A stretch of DNA of 64,000 nt from positions 62,001 to 126,000 of the forward strand of contig JAHQVJ010000013.1 of the NCBI GenBank assembly GCA_019634415.1, given 5' to 3'. The position numbers and the translations under genes were made by a program. This DNA comes from Myxococcales bacterium. Lineage in GTDB: Bacteria > Myxococcota_A > UBA796 > GCA-2862545. Positions 1 to 8,205 of the stretch are shown piece after piece. The notes beneath the pieces were generated by a model. It was not told the origin of the DNA. It worked only from the letters and a program-made list of their open reading frames with translations, and did no database searches. Within the stretch, counting starts at the first letter, position 1; each line of letters begins with the position of its first letter.

Positions 1-1608
1 GTGGCGGTGTCCCTGACGGGCAGCGACTCGTTGGTGCACGCGCTGCATCGCCTGGGAGCAGCCGATGTCGCGTGGGATCTGGCGATGCAGTTCTCCATCG
101 GGCAGCTGCAGGAGGGCACGCGGCCCAGAGATCTGTTCTCGCTACAGACCGACGTGCTCGACGGGATGCGTCGACTGCTCCACGATCCGACCCATGGACG
201 GACCCCGCCGCTACCCGCGGACGGGCGCGCCTCGCATCGAGTGTTCCGACCAGGGATCGCCGATGCCCCGCGGATGTGGTCCTCGCACCCCCCCAACCAC
301 GAGCGCGAGCACAGCGCGAAGGCCACCTACCTGCCGTCGAACCTGGACGAGCGGGCAGCGTGGGTCCTGTTCGAGGACTCCGCGGGGCGTCGGGAGGCCG
401 TGACCTCCGACCTGTTCGAGATGCTGCTCGAGGCGGAGCTGCCCCCGGTGGGGGAGGACGATGTCGTGCACGCGGCTCTTCGCACGCAGTTCACTCGACC
501 GCACCAGCAGCCGCGGTATCGCGGAGCCTGGTTCGGTCGCGAGGTCACCCGTCACGCGGCAGACGCCCGTGAGCTGCTGGATGCCGAGATCGAGGCGGGG
601 CGGTCTGTGGTGATCGAGGCGCTGGACCGGCTGTACCCGCCAACGCTGCGACAGCTGATGGAGCGTCTCGGAGAGCTCGGAACAGAGAAGGCGGCGCTGG
701 AGGGGCTGGCGGAGGGATTCCTGGAGGCTCCCGGGGGCGTGATCCGGTTCCGTGGCCGAGAGGTCCACCGACGAGAGCTGAGGGGGCTGATCGCCGAGGT
801 GGGTGCCGATCTGGTGCACAGCGAGGCCCAGCTGCAGGCACACGATCGCCAGGTGAGGACCGCCCACTGCGCTGCGGCTCGGCTGGTGGGGAACGGCTGG
901 GAGTCCTACCTGCGAGCGCTGATCCGCATGCTCCACTTCGCGGAGCACTCCGCCGCCGACGCCATCGATGCCTTGGATCACCTGAACAATCGCGTGATGG
1001 CATCGCTTGCGGATCGCAACGTGTCTCGGCGGGAGCGCCGCCTGATCCTGCAGGCAGCGCTGCAGGTGCACGAGACGAACCACGGGGTGTACGGGCGCAG
1101 CGCAGGGGTGCGACTGAACGCAGAGTTGGCGGAGGCGCTGAAGACGGAGTCCTTCGCGGCGCTGTACGAGGAGGCGTACTCCCTGCCGCCACCGTCGCCC
1201 GAGTACCTGGCGGAGTGGTTGGAGACGGTGCAGGGCTGGACCCAGGCCGGCGTGGGTCCGCTGCGGGCGCTCGCTGGCAAGGCGCTGGATGCCCTGGTGG
1301 ATGCCGAGGCCCACGTGGAGCGCTGTCTGCGGGAGGGGACCGAGCCCGGGCCCGCTCCGGAGCCACCCACCGTGCCGCGGACCTACCCGCGGCTGGTGCA
1401 GGGGCAGGAGCGACCTCGCGTGGAGCGACTCACCTGGTGGGATCGCTTCGTGATGGCGGATGGCGTGGTGGCGGGCACGGCGCGGCTGCTGGTGGCCCTG
1501 GCGATCCTGCTGCCTGCGATCTACCTGAGCACGATGGGCAGCAGCGTGGGCATGATGGAGGAGCTCGAGGGTCTGGGGCAGTGGATCGAGCGGTGGATGG
1601 CTCCGTGA
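1..1608 (+). CDS. M48 family metallopeptidase-like protein, C-terminal part (5' truncated by window edge)
   Basis: Open from base 1. N-terminal VSLTGSDSLVHALHRL and SSHPPNHERE resemble the post-catalytic region of M48 peptidases (THPP motif). C-terminal TM segment. Confidence 0.6.
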   Translation: MAVSLTGSDSLVHALHRLGAADVAWDLAMQFSIGQLQEGTRPRDLFSLQTDVLDGMRRLLHDPTHGRTPPLPADGRASHRVFRPGIADAPRMWSSHPPNHEREHSAKATYLPSNLDERAAWVLFEDSAGRREAVTSDLFEMLLEAELPPVGEDDVVHAALRTQFTRPHQQPRYRGAWFGREVTRHAADARELLDAEIEAGRSVVIEALDRLYPPTLRQLMERLGELGTEKAALEGLAEGFLEAPGGVIRFRGREVHRRELRGLIAEVGADLVHSEAQLQAHDRQVRTAHCAAARLVGNGWESYLRALIRMLHFAEHSAADAIDALDHLNNRVMASLADRNVSRRERRLILQAALQVHETNHGVYGRSAGVRLNAELAEALKTESFAALYEEAYSLPPPSPEYLAEWLETVQGWTQAGVGPLRALAGKALDALVDAEAHVERCLREGTEPGPAPEPPTVPRTYPRLVQGQERPRVERLTWWDRFVMADGVVAGTARLLVALAILLPAIYLSTMGSSVGMMEELEGLGQWIERWMAP

Positions 1609-2486
1609 GGCTGCAGCTGGCCCACGTTCCTGGGTTCGTGCGGCTGGCGGTCCCGGACGCCGACGAAGCCACGATCCAGGGCGCCCTGCAGCAGGCGCAG
1701 GATCCGGCCTGGCGTGCGCTGCGCGCGGTGGAGGTGACCGACGACGGTGCGGTGCGCGCGGCGGCCTGGGTGAGGCCGGTCGGACACCGGTACTACATGC
1801 TGCGGGGGCCGCGGGTGGCCGAAGGCCAGCCCCTGGGCAAGGAAGCGGCGGAGCTGGTGGCGTCCTGCGTGCAGGGGGCGCACGAGCAGGGGGCGCGCCT
1901 CGTGGAGGCTCGCGTGGTGGACGCGGCCGCCACGCCGCAGCTCGCCGAGGTCTACGAGGCTGCTGGGGGGCAGCGGCAGGCGGGGCGCATCGAGTTCCGC
2001 ACCCCCATGGGGCGACTGCCGTCGGAGGCGGGCAGCCCGATGGCGTGGCGAGCGGCCACGTCGCTCACGGAGGCAGCGACGGTGTTCGGGCGCGTGGTTC
2101 GCGGAGCCCTCGACGGCGTGGAGCGCCAGGGGGCTCCCATCGAGGTGCTACGGAGCTACCTCGGCGATCCGGACATGGTCCGCGATCTGGCCGCGTGTGC
2201 GCACATCGGCAGCCACCGAGGGCGAGCGGTGGCCTTCGTGTGCGCCCAGACGCACCTGCGCTCGAGCTGGTGCACCATCACCTACCTGGGGCTCGTGCCC
2301 GAGGTGCGCGGCACCGGCCTGGGGCACTGGGTGCACAAGCACGGGATCGCCATGCTGCGGGCACAGGGGGGCCAGCTCTACCACGGCGGCACCGGCCTCG
2401 ACAATGCACCGATGCGGGCGTGCTTCGCGCGTCAGCGGTGCAAGGAGTACCGGCGCTTCGCCGTGTGGCACTGGCTCAGCGATTGA
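1605..2486 (+). CDS. GNAT-like acetyltransferase
   Basis: GTG start overlaps the upstream stop (GTGA). LGLVPEVRGTGLGHWVHKHGIAML resembles the acetyl-CoA binding motif A of GNATs. Confidence 0.55.
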   Translation: MRLQLAHVPGFVRLAVPDADEATIQGALQQAQDPAWRALRAVEVTDDGAVRAAAWVRPVGHRYYMLRGPRVAEGQPLGKEAAELVASCVQGAHEQGARLVEARVVDAAATPQLAEVYEAAGGQRQAGRIEFRTPMGRLPSEAGSPMAWRAATSLTEAATVFGRVVRGALDGVERQGAPIEVLRSYLGDPDMVRDLAACAHIGSHRGRAVAFVCAQTHLRSSWCTITYLGLVPEVRGTGLGHWVHKHGIAMLRAQGGQLYHGGTGLDNAPMRACFARQRCKEYRRFAVWHWLSD

Positions 2487-3873
2487 CGACGTGGATCGCC
2501 TCGCCCAGGGCTGCCTTGGTGGCCTCCATCACCGCCTCGCCCAAGGTGGGGTGCGGGTGGATGGTGAGCCCCACGTCCAGGGCCTCCGCCGACATCTCGA
2601 TGGCCAGTCCCGCCTCGCTGATGATGTCGGAGGCGTGGTGACCCACGATGGTGACGCCCAGGAGCAGCTTGGTCTCGGCGTGGATGAGCACCTTCACGAA
2701 GCCCTCGGTGGCGTTGTTCGCGATGGCCTTGCCGATGGCTGCGAAGGGCACCTTGCCCACCTTGTAGGGGATGCCCTGCTCCTTTGCCTCGGGCTCCGTC
2801 AGCCCGGCCGTGGCCACCTCGGGCTCGGTGAACACCACCGCCGGCACGGTGCGCGCGTCGTACTGCACGTTCTTGCCAGCGATCACCTCGGCCACGATCT
2901 CGCCCTCGTGGGTCGCCTTGTGGGCCAGCATGGGGTTGCCCACCAGATCGCCGATGGCGTAGATGCCGGGCACGCTGGTGCGCATGCGCTCGTCGGCCTT
3001 CACGAAGGGCCCGTCCATCTCGATGCCCACGGTCTCGAGTCCGATCCCCTGGGTGTTGGGGCGCCGTCCCACGGTGACGAGCACGTAGTCGCAGGGAAGG
3101 TCCACGGCGCCATCGGGGCCCTCGACCTTCACCACGATGCCCTCGCTGGCTTGCTCCCAGCCCAGCGCACGGGTCTTCAGCATGGACTTCACGCCGTCCT
3201 TCTTCATGCGGCGGGACAGCACCTTGACCACGTCGGGGTCGAAGCCCGGCAGCAGCTGATCCATCATCTCCACCACCGTGACCTCGGTGCCCAGGCGGGC
3301 ATACACGCCGCCCATCTCCAGGCCGATGTAGCCGCCGCCGATCACCACGAGGCGCTTCGGCACCTCCTGCAGGGCCAGCGCCTTGGTGGAGTCGAGGACG
3401 GGCGGGTCGGAGAACGAGAAGCCCGGGATCTCGATGGGGGAAGAGCCCGTGGCCAGCACGATGCTGTCGGCCGTCATCCGACGGGTGCCCTCGGACGACG
3501 TGATCTCCACCTCGTTGCGAGACACGAGCGTGGCCGTGCCCTCCACCATGGTGACGCCGTTGGCCTTGAGCAGGTGGCGCACGCCGCCCGTGAGCTTGTC
3601 CACCACGGACTGCTTCCAGGCCTGCAGCCGCTCCATGTTCACCGACACCTCACCCGAGATGTCGAAGCCCATGGACTCGGCGTGCTTCATCTCCTGGTAC
3701 GTGTTCGACGCACCGATCAGGGCCTTCGATGGGATGCACCCGACGTTCAGGCACACTCCGCCCCAGTACTCCTTCTCGATCACCGTGGTCTCGATGCCGA
3801 GCTGGCCGAGGCGGATGGCGCAGGGATAGCCGCCGGGGCCCGCCCCGATCACGATGGCCTTGGTGTGACTCAC
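2476..3873 (-). CDS. lpdA: Dihydrolipoamide dehydrogenase (E3)
   Basis: N-terminal KAIVIGAGPGGYPCAIRLGQLG; redox site GGVCLNVGCIPSKALI; C-terminal HPHPTLGEAVMEA. GTG start overlaps upstream stop. Confidence 0.93.
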   Translation of the reverse strand: MSHTKAIVIGAGPGGYPCAIRLGQLGIETTVIEKEYWGGVCLNVGCIPSKALIGASNTYQEMKHAESMGFDISGEVSVNMERLQAWKQSVVDKLTGGVRHLLKANGVTMVEGTATLVSRNEVEITSSEGTRRMTADSIVLATGSSPIEIPGFSFSDPPVLDSTKALALQEVPKRLVVIGGGYIGLEMGGVYARLGTEVTVVEMMDQLLPGFDPDVVKVLSRRMKKDGVKSMLKTRALGWEQASEGIVVKVEGPDGAVDLPCDYVLVTVGRRPNTQGIGLETVGIEMDGPFVKADERMRTSVPGIYAIGDLVGNPMLAHKATHEGEIVAEVIAGKNVQYDARTVPAVVFTEPEVATAGLTEPEAKEQGIPYKVGKVPFAAIGKAIANNATEGFVKVLIHAETKLLLGVTIVGHHASDIISEAGLAIEMSAEALDVGLTIHPHPTLGEAVMEATKAALGEAIHVVNR

Positions 3874-4496
3874 GCGTCCTCCGTGCCCACGCCTGGAAGC
3901 TGGGCTTCGATGAGAGCTGGGCCCCCCGACTTGCGGGCGGCACGCACGGCCCGCTGCACCGCCTTGGCATCTGAGCCGTCGACGGTGGAGGCCTTGATCC
4001 CGAAGCTCTTGGCGAGCTTGGCGGGGGTGGTGGCGAGCTGGGGGCCGAGGGGGGCCGGTCCGTCGAGGGGGTGGGCGGCCACCACGAACACGACGGGGGC
4101 GGCCAGTAGTGCGGCCAGGTTCAGGGCCTCGTGCAGCGCGCCGTCGCTCGCGCTGCCGATCCCCAGGTGCACCACGGTGGTGCGGCTGCGATCGGCGACG
4201 GCGAGGCCCACGGCCGTGAGCGCCCGTAGGGGGCCCGGCGTGGCGGGAGGGCAGACGCGGTAGGGCTTGGCGCCCACGAACCCGTCCACGAGCCTCTGCA
4301 CGGGCACGTCTCGCACGATCGCACCGGCGCGCTCGCGCAGGCCCGGTACCCACCAGTCCTGTGGGTCGATGGCGGCCACGGTGCCCGCGACCACCGGCAA
4401 GAGCTCGCCGATGGGCAGATGGAAGGGGCCGGCGCCGGCAGCCGCCAGGGCCTCGTCCGCTTCGCGGATCCGGGTCGCAGCCTGGTTGGGGGTCAC
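3870..4496 (-). CDS. Truncated/divergent 2-oxoacid dehydrogenase E1 alpha-like protein (208 aa)
   Basis: WWVPGLRERAGAIVRDVPVQRLVDGF and DGALHEALNLAALLAAPVVFVV match E1 alpha signatures. Lies between E2 and E3 with GTGA overlaps on both sides. Confidence 0.7.
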   Translation of the reverse strand: MTPNQAATRIREADEALAAAGAGPFHLPIGELLPVVAGTVAAIDPQDWWVPGLRERAGAIVRDVPVQRLVDGFVGAKPYRVCPPATPGPLRALTAVGLAVADRSRTTVVHLGIGSASDGALHEALNLAALLAAPVVFVVAAHPLDGPAPLGPQLATTPAKLAKSFGIKASTVDGSDAKAVQRAVRAARKSGGPALIEAQLPGVGTEDA

Positions 4497-5776
4497 CGCA
4501 GCTCCATGAGCAGAGTCTCGGGGTTTTCGAGGACTTCCTTGAGGGCTGCCACGAACCTCGCGCCCACGGCTCCGTCGATCACTCGGTGATCGAAGCTCGG
4601 CGACAGGTACATCATGGGGCGCACCACGATCTCGCCGTCTCGGACCACCGCCTGCTCACGAATGGCGTTCACCCCGAGGATCGCCACCTGGGGAACGTTG
4701 AGGATGGGGGTGGCCAGCACGCCGCCGATGGCGCCCACGCTGGTCATGGTGAAGGTGCCGCCGCGCAGCTCGTCGAGCTTGGCCTTGCCCTGGCGGGTGC
4801 GCTCGGTGAGGTCGGTCATCTCTGCCGCGATGTGCAGGATCGACTTCTGCTCCACGTTGCGGATGACGGGCACGTACAGCCCGTTGGGCGTATCGGTGCT
4901 GATGCCGATGTTGTGGTCGCCTTTGACCACCAGCTCGAAGGTCTCCTCGTCCATCACGGCGTTGATGTTGGGGAACTGGTGCAGCACCAGGCTGACGGCC
5001 TTCATGATGATGGGGATGTAGGTCACCCGGATGCCGCGCGGGGCGGCGGCGGTCTTGATCCGGGTGCGCAGGGCCACGAGCTCGGTGCAGTCCACCTCTT
5101 CGACGTAGGTGAAGTGGGCGGCGGTGCGCTTCGACTTCGTCATCTGGTCGGCGATGGCCCGTCGCACACCCAGGATCTTCACCCGCTCCTCGGTGCCGCT
5201 GGTGGGCGTGTGCACCTGGGGCAGGGCCGGGGGCAGGAACGGCGTCGGGCTCGCTGCGGTGGGGGCAGGAGCGGGGGTGGTCCCGTGCGAGGCCAGATCG
5301 TCGCGCGTGACCCGACCGCCGCGGCCGGTTCCGGCCACCGTGTGGATGTCGATCCCCATCTCGCGCGCCTCTCGACGCACGGCGGGCGTGGCCTTGGTGG
5401 GGCCGTCCGTGGGCGGGCTCGCGACGGGGGTGGGCGCGGGCCGAGGGGGAGGGGTCGCGGCCCCGCTGGCGCCGTTGGTCAGCGGCTGAGTGGGCGGATC
5501 CTCTGCGGGTGCGCTCGCGGAGGCATCCGCGCCGTCGGCGTCGGTGTCGAGCTCCACCAGTGGCTCGTGCACCTTGATGATGTCGCCCGGCGCGCCGTGC
5601 AGCTTGATCACGCGGCCCGCCTTGGGGCTCGAGATCTCGAGCTGAGCCTTGTCGGTGGTGATCTCGCACAGGGGCTGATCGACCTGAACGTAGTCGCCCT
5701 CGCGCACGTTCCACGAGACCACCTCGGCCTCGACCACCCCTTCGCCGACCTCGGGCAGCTCGAACACGAACGACAT
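4493..5776 (-). CDS. Dihydrolipoamide acyltransferase (E2)
   Basis: Lipoyl domain with EITTDKAQLEI, E3-binding domain, C-terminal SFDHRVIDGAVGARF catalytic motif. Confidence 0.92.
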   Translation of the reverse strand: MSFVFELPEVGEGVVEAEVVSWNVREGDYVQVDQPLCEITTDKAQLEISSPKAGRVIKLHGAPGDIIKVHEPLVELDTDADGADASASAPAEDPPTQPLTNGASGAATPPPRPAPTPVASPPTDGPTKATPAVRREAREMGIDIHTVAGTGRGGRVTRDDLASHGTTPAPAPTAASPTPFLPPALPQVHTPTSGTEERVKILGVRRAIADQMTKSKRTAAHFTYVEEVDCTELVALRTRIKTAAAPRGIRVTYIPIIMKAVSLVLHQFPNINAVMDEETFELVVKGDHNIGISTDTPNGLYVPVIRNVEQKSILHIAAEMTDLTERTRQGKAKLDELRGGTFTMTSVGAIGGVLATPILNVPQVAILGVNAIREQAVVRDGEIVVRPMMYLSPSFDHRVIDGAVGARFVAALKEVLENPETLLMELR

Positions 5777-5790
5777 CGGATGCTCCTGAA

Positions 5791-6669
5791 TCAGTAGGAA
5801 ACGGCGCTACGCGCCGCGGAAGCCACCTGCTCCTGGGAGGCCGTCGCCTGCCCGAGGGGGGCTTCGAGGTAGAGAAACGCCTCTTCGAGGCTTGCCTGCC
5901 GCACGTGGCGGGCCAGGCTGTCGTCCTGGGGATGCACCACCACCAAGCGGCCGGTGCGACGCACGCGTGCTCCCAGGGTCGCGACGTCGAGGGGAGCGAG
6001 GCTCACCAGGTCCAGGACGTCGGCTTGCACGCCCTCGCGGTCCAAGGCGTCGGCGGCGAGCTGGGCGGCCTGAACGCCTGCGCCCCAGGCGGCCAGCGTG
6101 ACGTGGCGGCCCTCCCGTAGCACCCGTGCGGTGGGTGCCTCGGGCTCGGTGCCCACGGGGCCTCGGGTGCGCTGCAGGCTGCGGGGCTCCAGGATCACGG
6201 TGGGGCCGCGCGATCGCAGCGCGGTTCGCAGTAGGCCGGCCGCCATGCGCGGGCTCGAGGGGCAGACCACCGCCACGCCGGGCAGGTCTCCCACGAAGCG
6301 ACCCACGGGCTGGTCGATCCCCGGGGCCTGTGTGCCGTAGGGGAGGCGCACCACGAGGGGCACGTCGAACTCGCCGCGCTGCGCCAGGGTGCCGGCGTGG
6401 GCCAGGGGGCCGACGATCCGGGGCAGCGATGCGGTTCCCGACAGCGACACCACGGGGCGCTTGCCTCCCATGGCCATGCCGATCGCCATGCCCACCACGC
6501 CACGGTCGGCGACGGGAACGGCCACGATCCGATCGGAGAAGCGCTCGGCCCACTCGGCCGTGGGATCACCGGGGCGCCCCGCGGTCTCGGACACGAACAT
6601 CACGGAAGGCCCTGCCTCGAGGGCTGCAACCAGCGCCTCGTGAACCGCCTGAGTCAAGGTGTGGGACAC
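5791..6669 (-). CDS. 2-oxoacid dehydrogenase E1 beta-like subunit (transketolase-like)
   Basis: Adjacent to E2; RIVAVPVADRGVVGMAIGMAMGGKRPVV and VRLPYGTQAPGIDQ regions; C-terminal transketolase-like domain. Confidence 0.8.
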   Translation of the reverse strand: MSHTLTQAVHEALVAALEAGPSVMFVSETAGRPGDPTAEWAERFSDRIVAVPVADRGVVGMAIGMAMGGKRPVVSLSGTASLPRIVGPLAHAGTLAQRGEFDVPLVVRLPYGTQAPGIDQPVGRFVGDLPGVAVVCPSSPRMAAGLLRTALRSRGPTVILEPRSLQRTRGPVGTEPEAPTARVLREGRHVTLAAWGAGVQAAQLAADALDREGVQADVLDLVSLAPLDVATLGARVRRTGRLVVVHPQDDSLARHVRQASLEEAFLYLEAPLGQATASQEQVASAARSAVSY

Positions 6670-6744
6670 ATCACCACCAGGTTGGGAGCGGTCTGTAACT
6701 GCCGGCGGTTGACGAGGCGCGTGAAGGTGTGCACCTCCGTCGCC

Positions 6745-7272
6745 ATGCGACCTCGACTATGGCTCTTGGCTGCCCTGGTAATCGGGTCGATCCTGGTCTA
6801 TCTCCACAGTCCCGGCGTGCGCCTCGGCCTTCCCTTCGGGGGTGGGATTCAGCTGGTGTTGGCGGCGGACGTCGATGCTGCCGTTGTGCTGGAGGTGGAG
6901 GAGGACGTGGCCTATCTGAACGAGATCTTCCGCCAGGAGGGCGAGGGCCGTGTGGCGCGCCAGCCCTTCGCCATGGCTCTCGACCTCGTCATGGAGGCGC
7001 CGGCGAGCGAGGCGGTGGCGCTGCTCGACGACCGGATCGGGTCCTACGTGCACACGGCGTCGGTGGGGAAGGTCCACCGCTTCGTGCTGTCGCCACCGCG
7101 GCGTGAGGCCATCGCAGATCGTATCGGAGCCCGGCTCGTCGAGATGGTCGACAGACGCGCCGCGGAGCGGGTTCCGAGCTGTCCCCTTCGGATCGAGCGC
7201 TTCGGTGATCATCTCGTGTTGGTGGAGTGGGTGGCGACGCCGCAGCACTCGAATTGGGGCGACTGTCAGTGA
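6745..7272 (+). CDS. Small SecD N-terminal-like protein
   Basis: N-terminal TM then GVRLGLPFGGGIQLVLAADVD, similar to the SecD LGLDLxGGxHLxLEVD motif. The C-terminal part resembles the SecD P1 region. Confidence 0.5.
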   Translation: MRPRLWLLAALVIGSILVYLHSPGVRLGLPFGGGIQLVLAADVDAAVVLEVEEDVAYLNEIFRQEGEGRVARQPFAMALDLVMEAPASEAVALLDDRIGSYVHTASVGKVHRFVLSPPRREAIADRIGARLVEMVDRRAAERVPSCPLRIERFGDHLVLVEWVATPQHSNWGDCQ

Positions 7273-7276
7273 GCAG

Positions 7277-8173
7277 TCAGCCCTCGGTGGGTTCGGCCTG
7301 CTCGTCCAGCGCGCGGCGGATGAAGAACTCGCCCGCCTTGTACGACGAGCGCACCAGCGGACCGCTCGCCACGTAGCGGTAGCCCATCTCCAACCCCATC
7401 TGCTCGTACGCAGCGAACTGATCGGGGTGCACGAATGCCTCCACCGCCAGGTGCTTGGGGGTGGGCTGCAGGTACTGGCCGATGGTCAGGAAGTCCACGC
7501 CGACGTCGCGCAGATCCTGCATGGCCTGCCGCATCTCGTCTTCGGTCTCGCCCAGGCCCACCATCAGCGAGCTCTTGGTGAACCGGTTCGGATCCATGCG
7601 CTTGGCGTTGCGCAGCACCTCGAGGGTGGTCTCGTAGCTGGCCTTGCGGTCGCGCACGGGATGGGTGAGCCGCTTCACGGTCTCCTGGTTGTGGGCCACC
7701 ACGTCGGGCTCGGCCATCATGAGGGTGAGCAAGCTCCCCACGTCGCCGCCGAAGTCGGGGATGAGCACCTCCACCTTGGTCTTCGGCGAGGCGGTGCGGG
7801 TCTGTCGGATCACCGCTGCGAAGTGGCTCGCGCCTCCGTCGGGCAGATCGTCGCGATCCACGCTGGTGATCACCACGTAGTCGAGATCCATCTCCCGGAT
7901 GGCCTCGGCCACGTGCAGGGGCTCGTCGGCGTCCAGCGCACCGGGGTACTTCGCGGTCTTGACCGCACAGAAGCGGCAGCCGCGGGTGCAGGTGTCGCCC
8001 ATCACCATGAAGGTGGCGGTGCCGCCTCCCCAGCACTCCCCGATGTTGGGGCAGCGCGCCTCCTCGCACACGGTGGACAGACGCAGCTCGCGCGCTCGCT
8101 TGCGGATCGCGTGGTAGCGCTCCGAGCCGGGCATGCGGACCTTGAGCCAAGGGGGCTTCGGGGAACGGGTCAA
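7277..8173 (-). CDS. lipA: Lipoyl synthase
   Basis: CEEARCPNIGECW and CTRGCRFCAVKTAKYPG cluster motifs of LipA. Confidence 0.96.
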   Translation of the reverse strand: MTRSPKPPWLKVRMPGSERYHAIRKRARELRLSTVCEEARCPNIGECWGGGTATFMVMGDTCTRGCRFCAVKTAKYPGALDADEPLHVAEAIREMDLDYVVITSVDRDDLPDGGASHFAAVIRQTRTASPKTKVEVLIPDFGGDVGSLLTLMMAEPDVVAHNQETVKRLTHPVRDRKASYETTLEVLRNAKRMDPNRFTKSSLMVGLGETEDEMRQAMQDLRDVGVDFLTIGQYLQPTPKHLAVEAFVHPDQFAAYEQMGLEMGYRYVASGPLVRSSYKAGEFFIRRALDEQAEPTEG

Positions 8174-8205
8174 CGTGACCTCCGGGCGAGCGTCGTAACC
8201 TGCGG

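Noticed and set aside
1215-1604. N-terminal extension of the GNAT-like ORF
   Set aside because: Out-of-frame reading of the upstream M48-like gene; GTG at 1605 with stop overlap is the likely start.
4361-5797. 478-aa plus-strand ORF
   Set aside because: Antisense of the E2 acyltransferase; no domain content.
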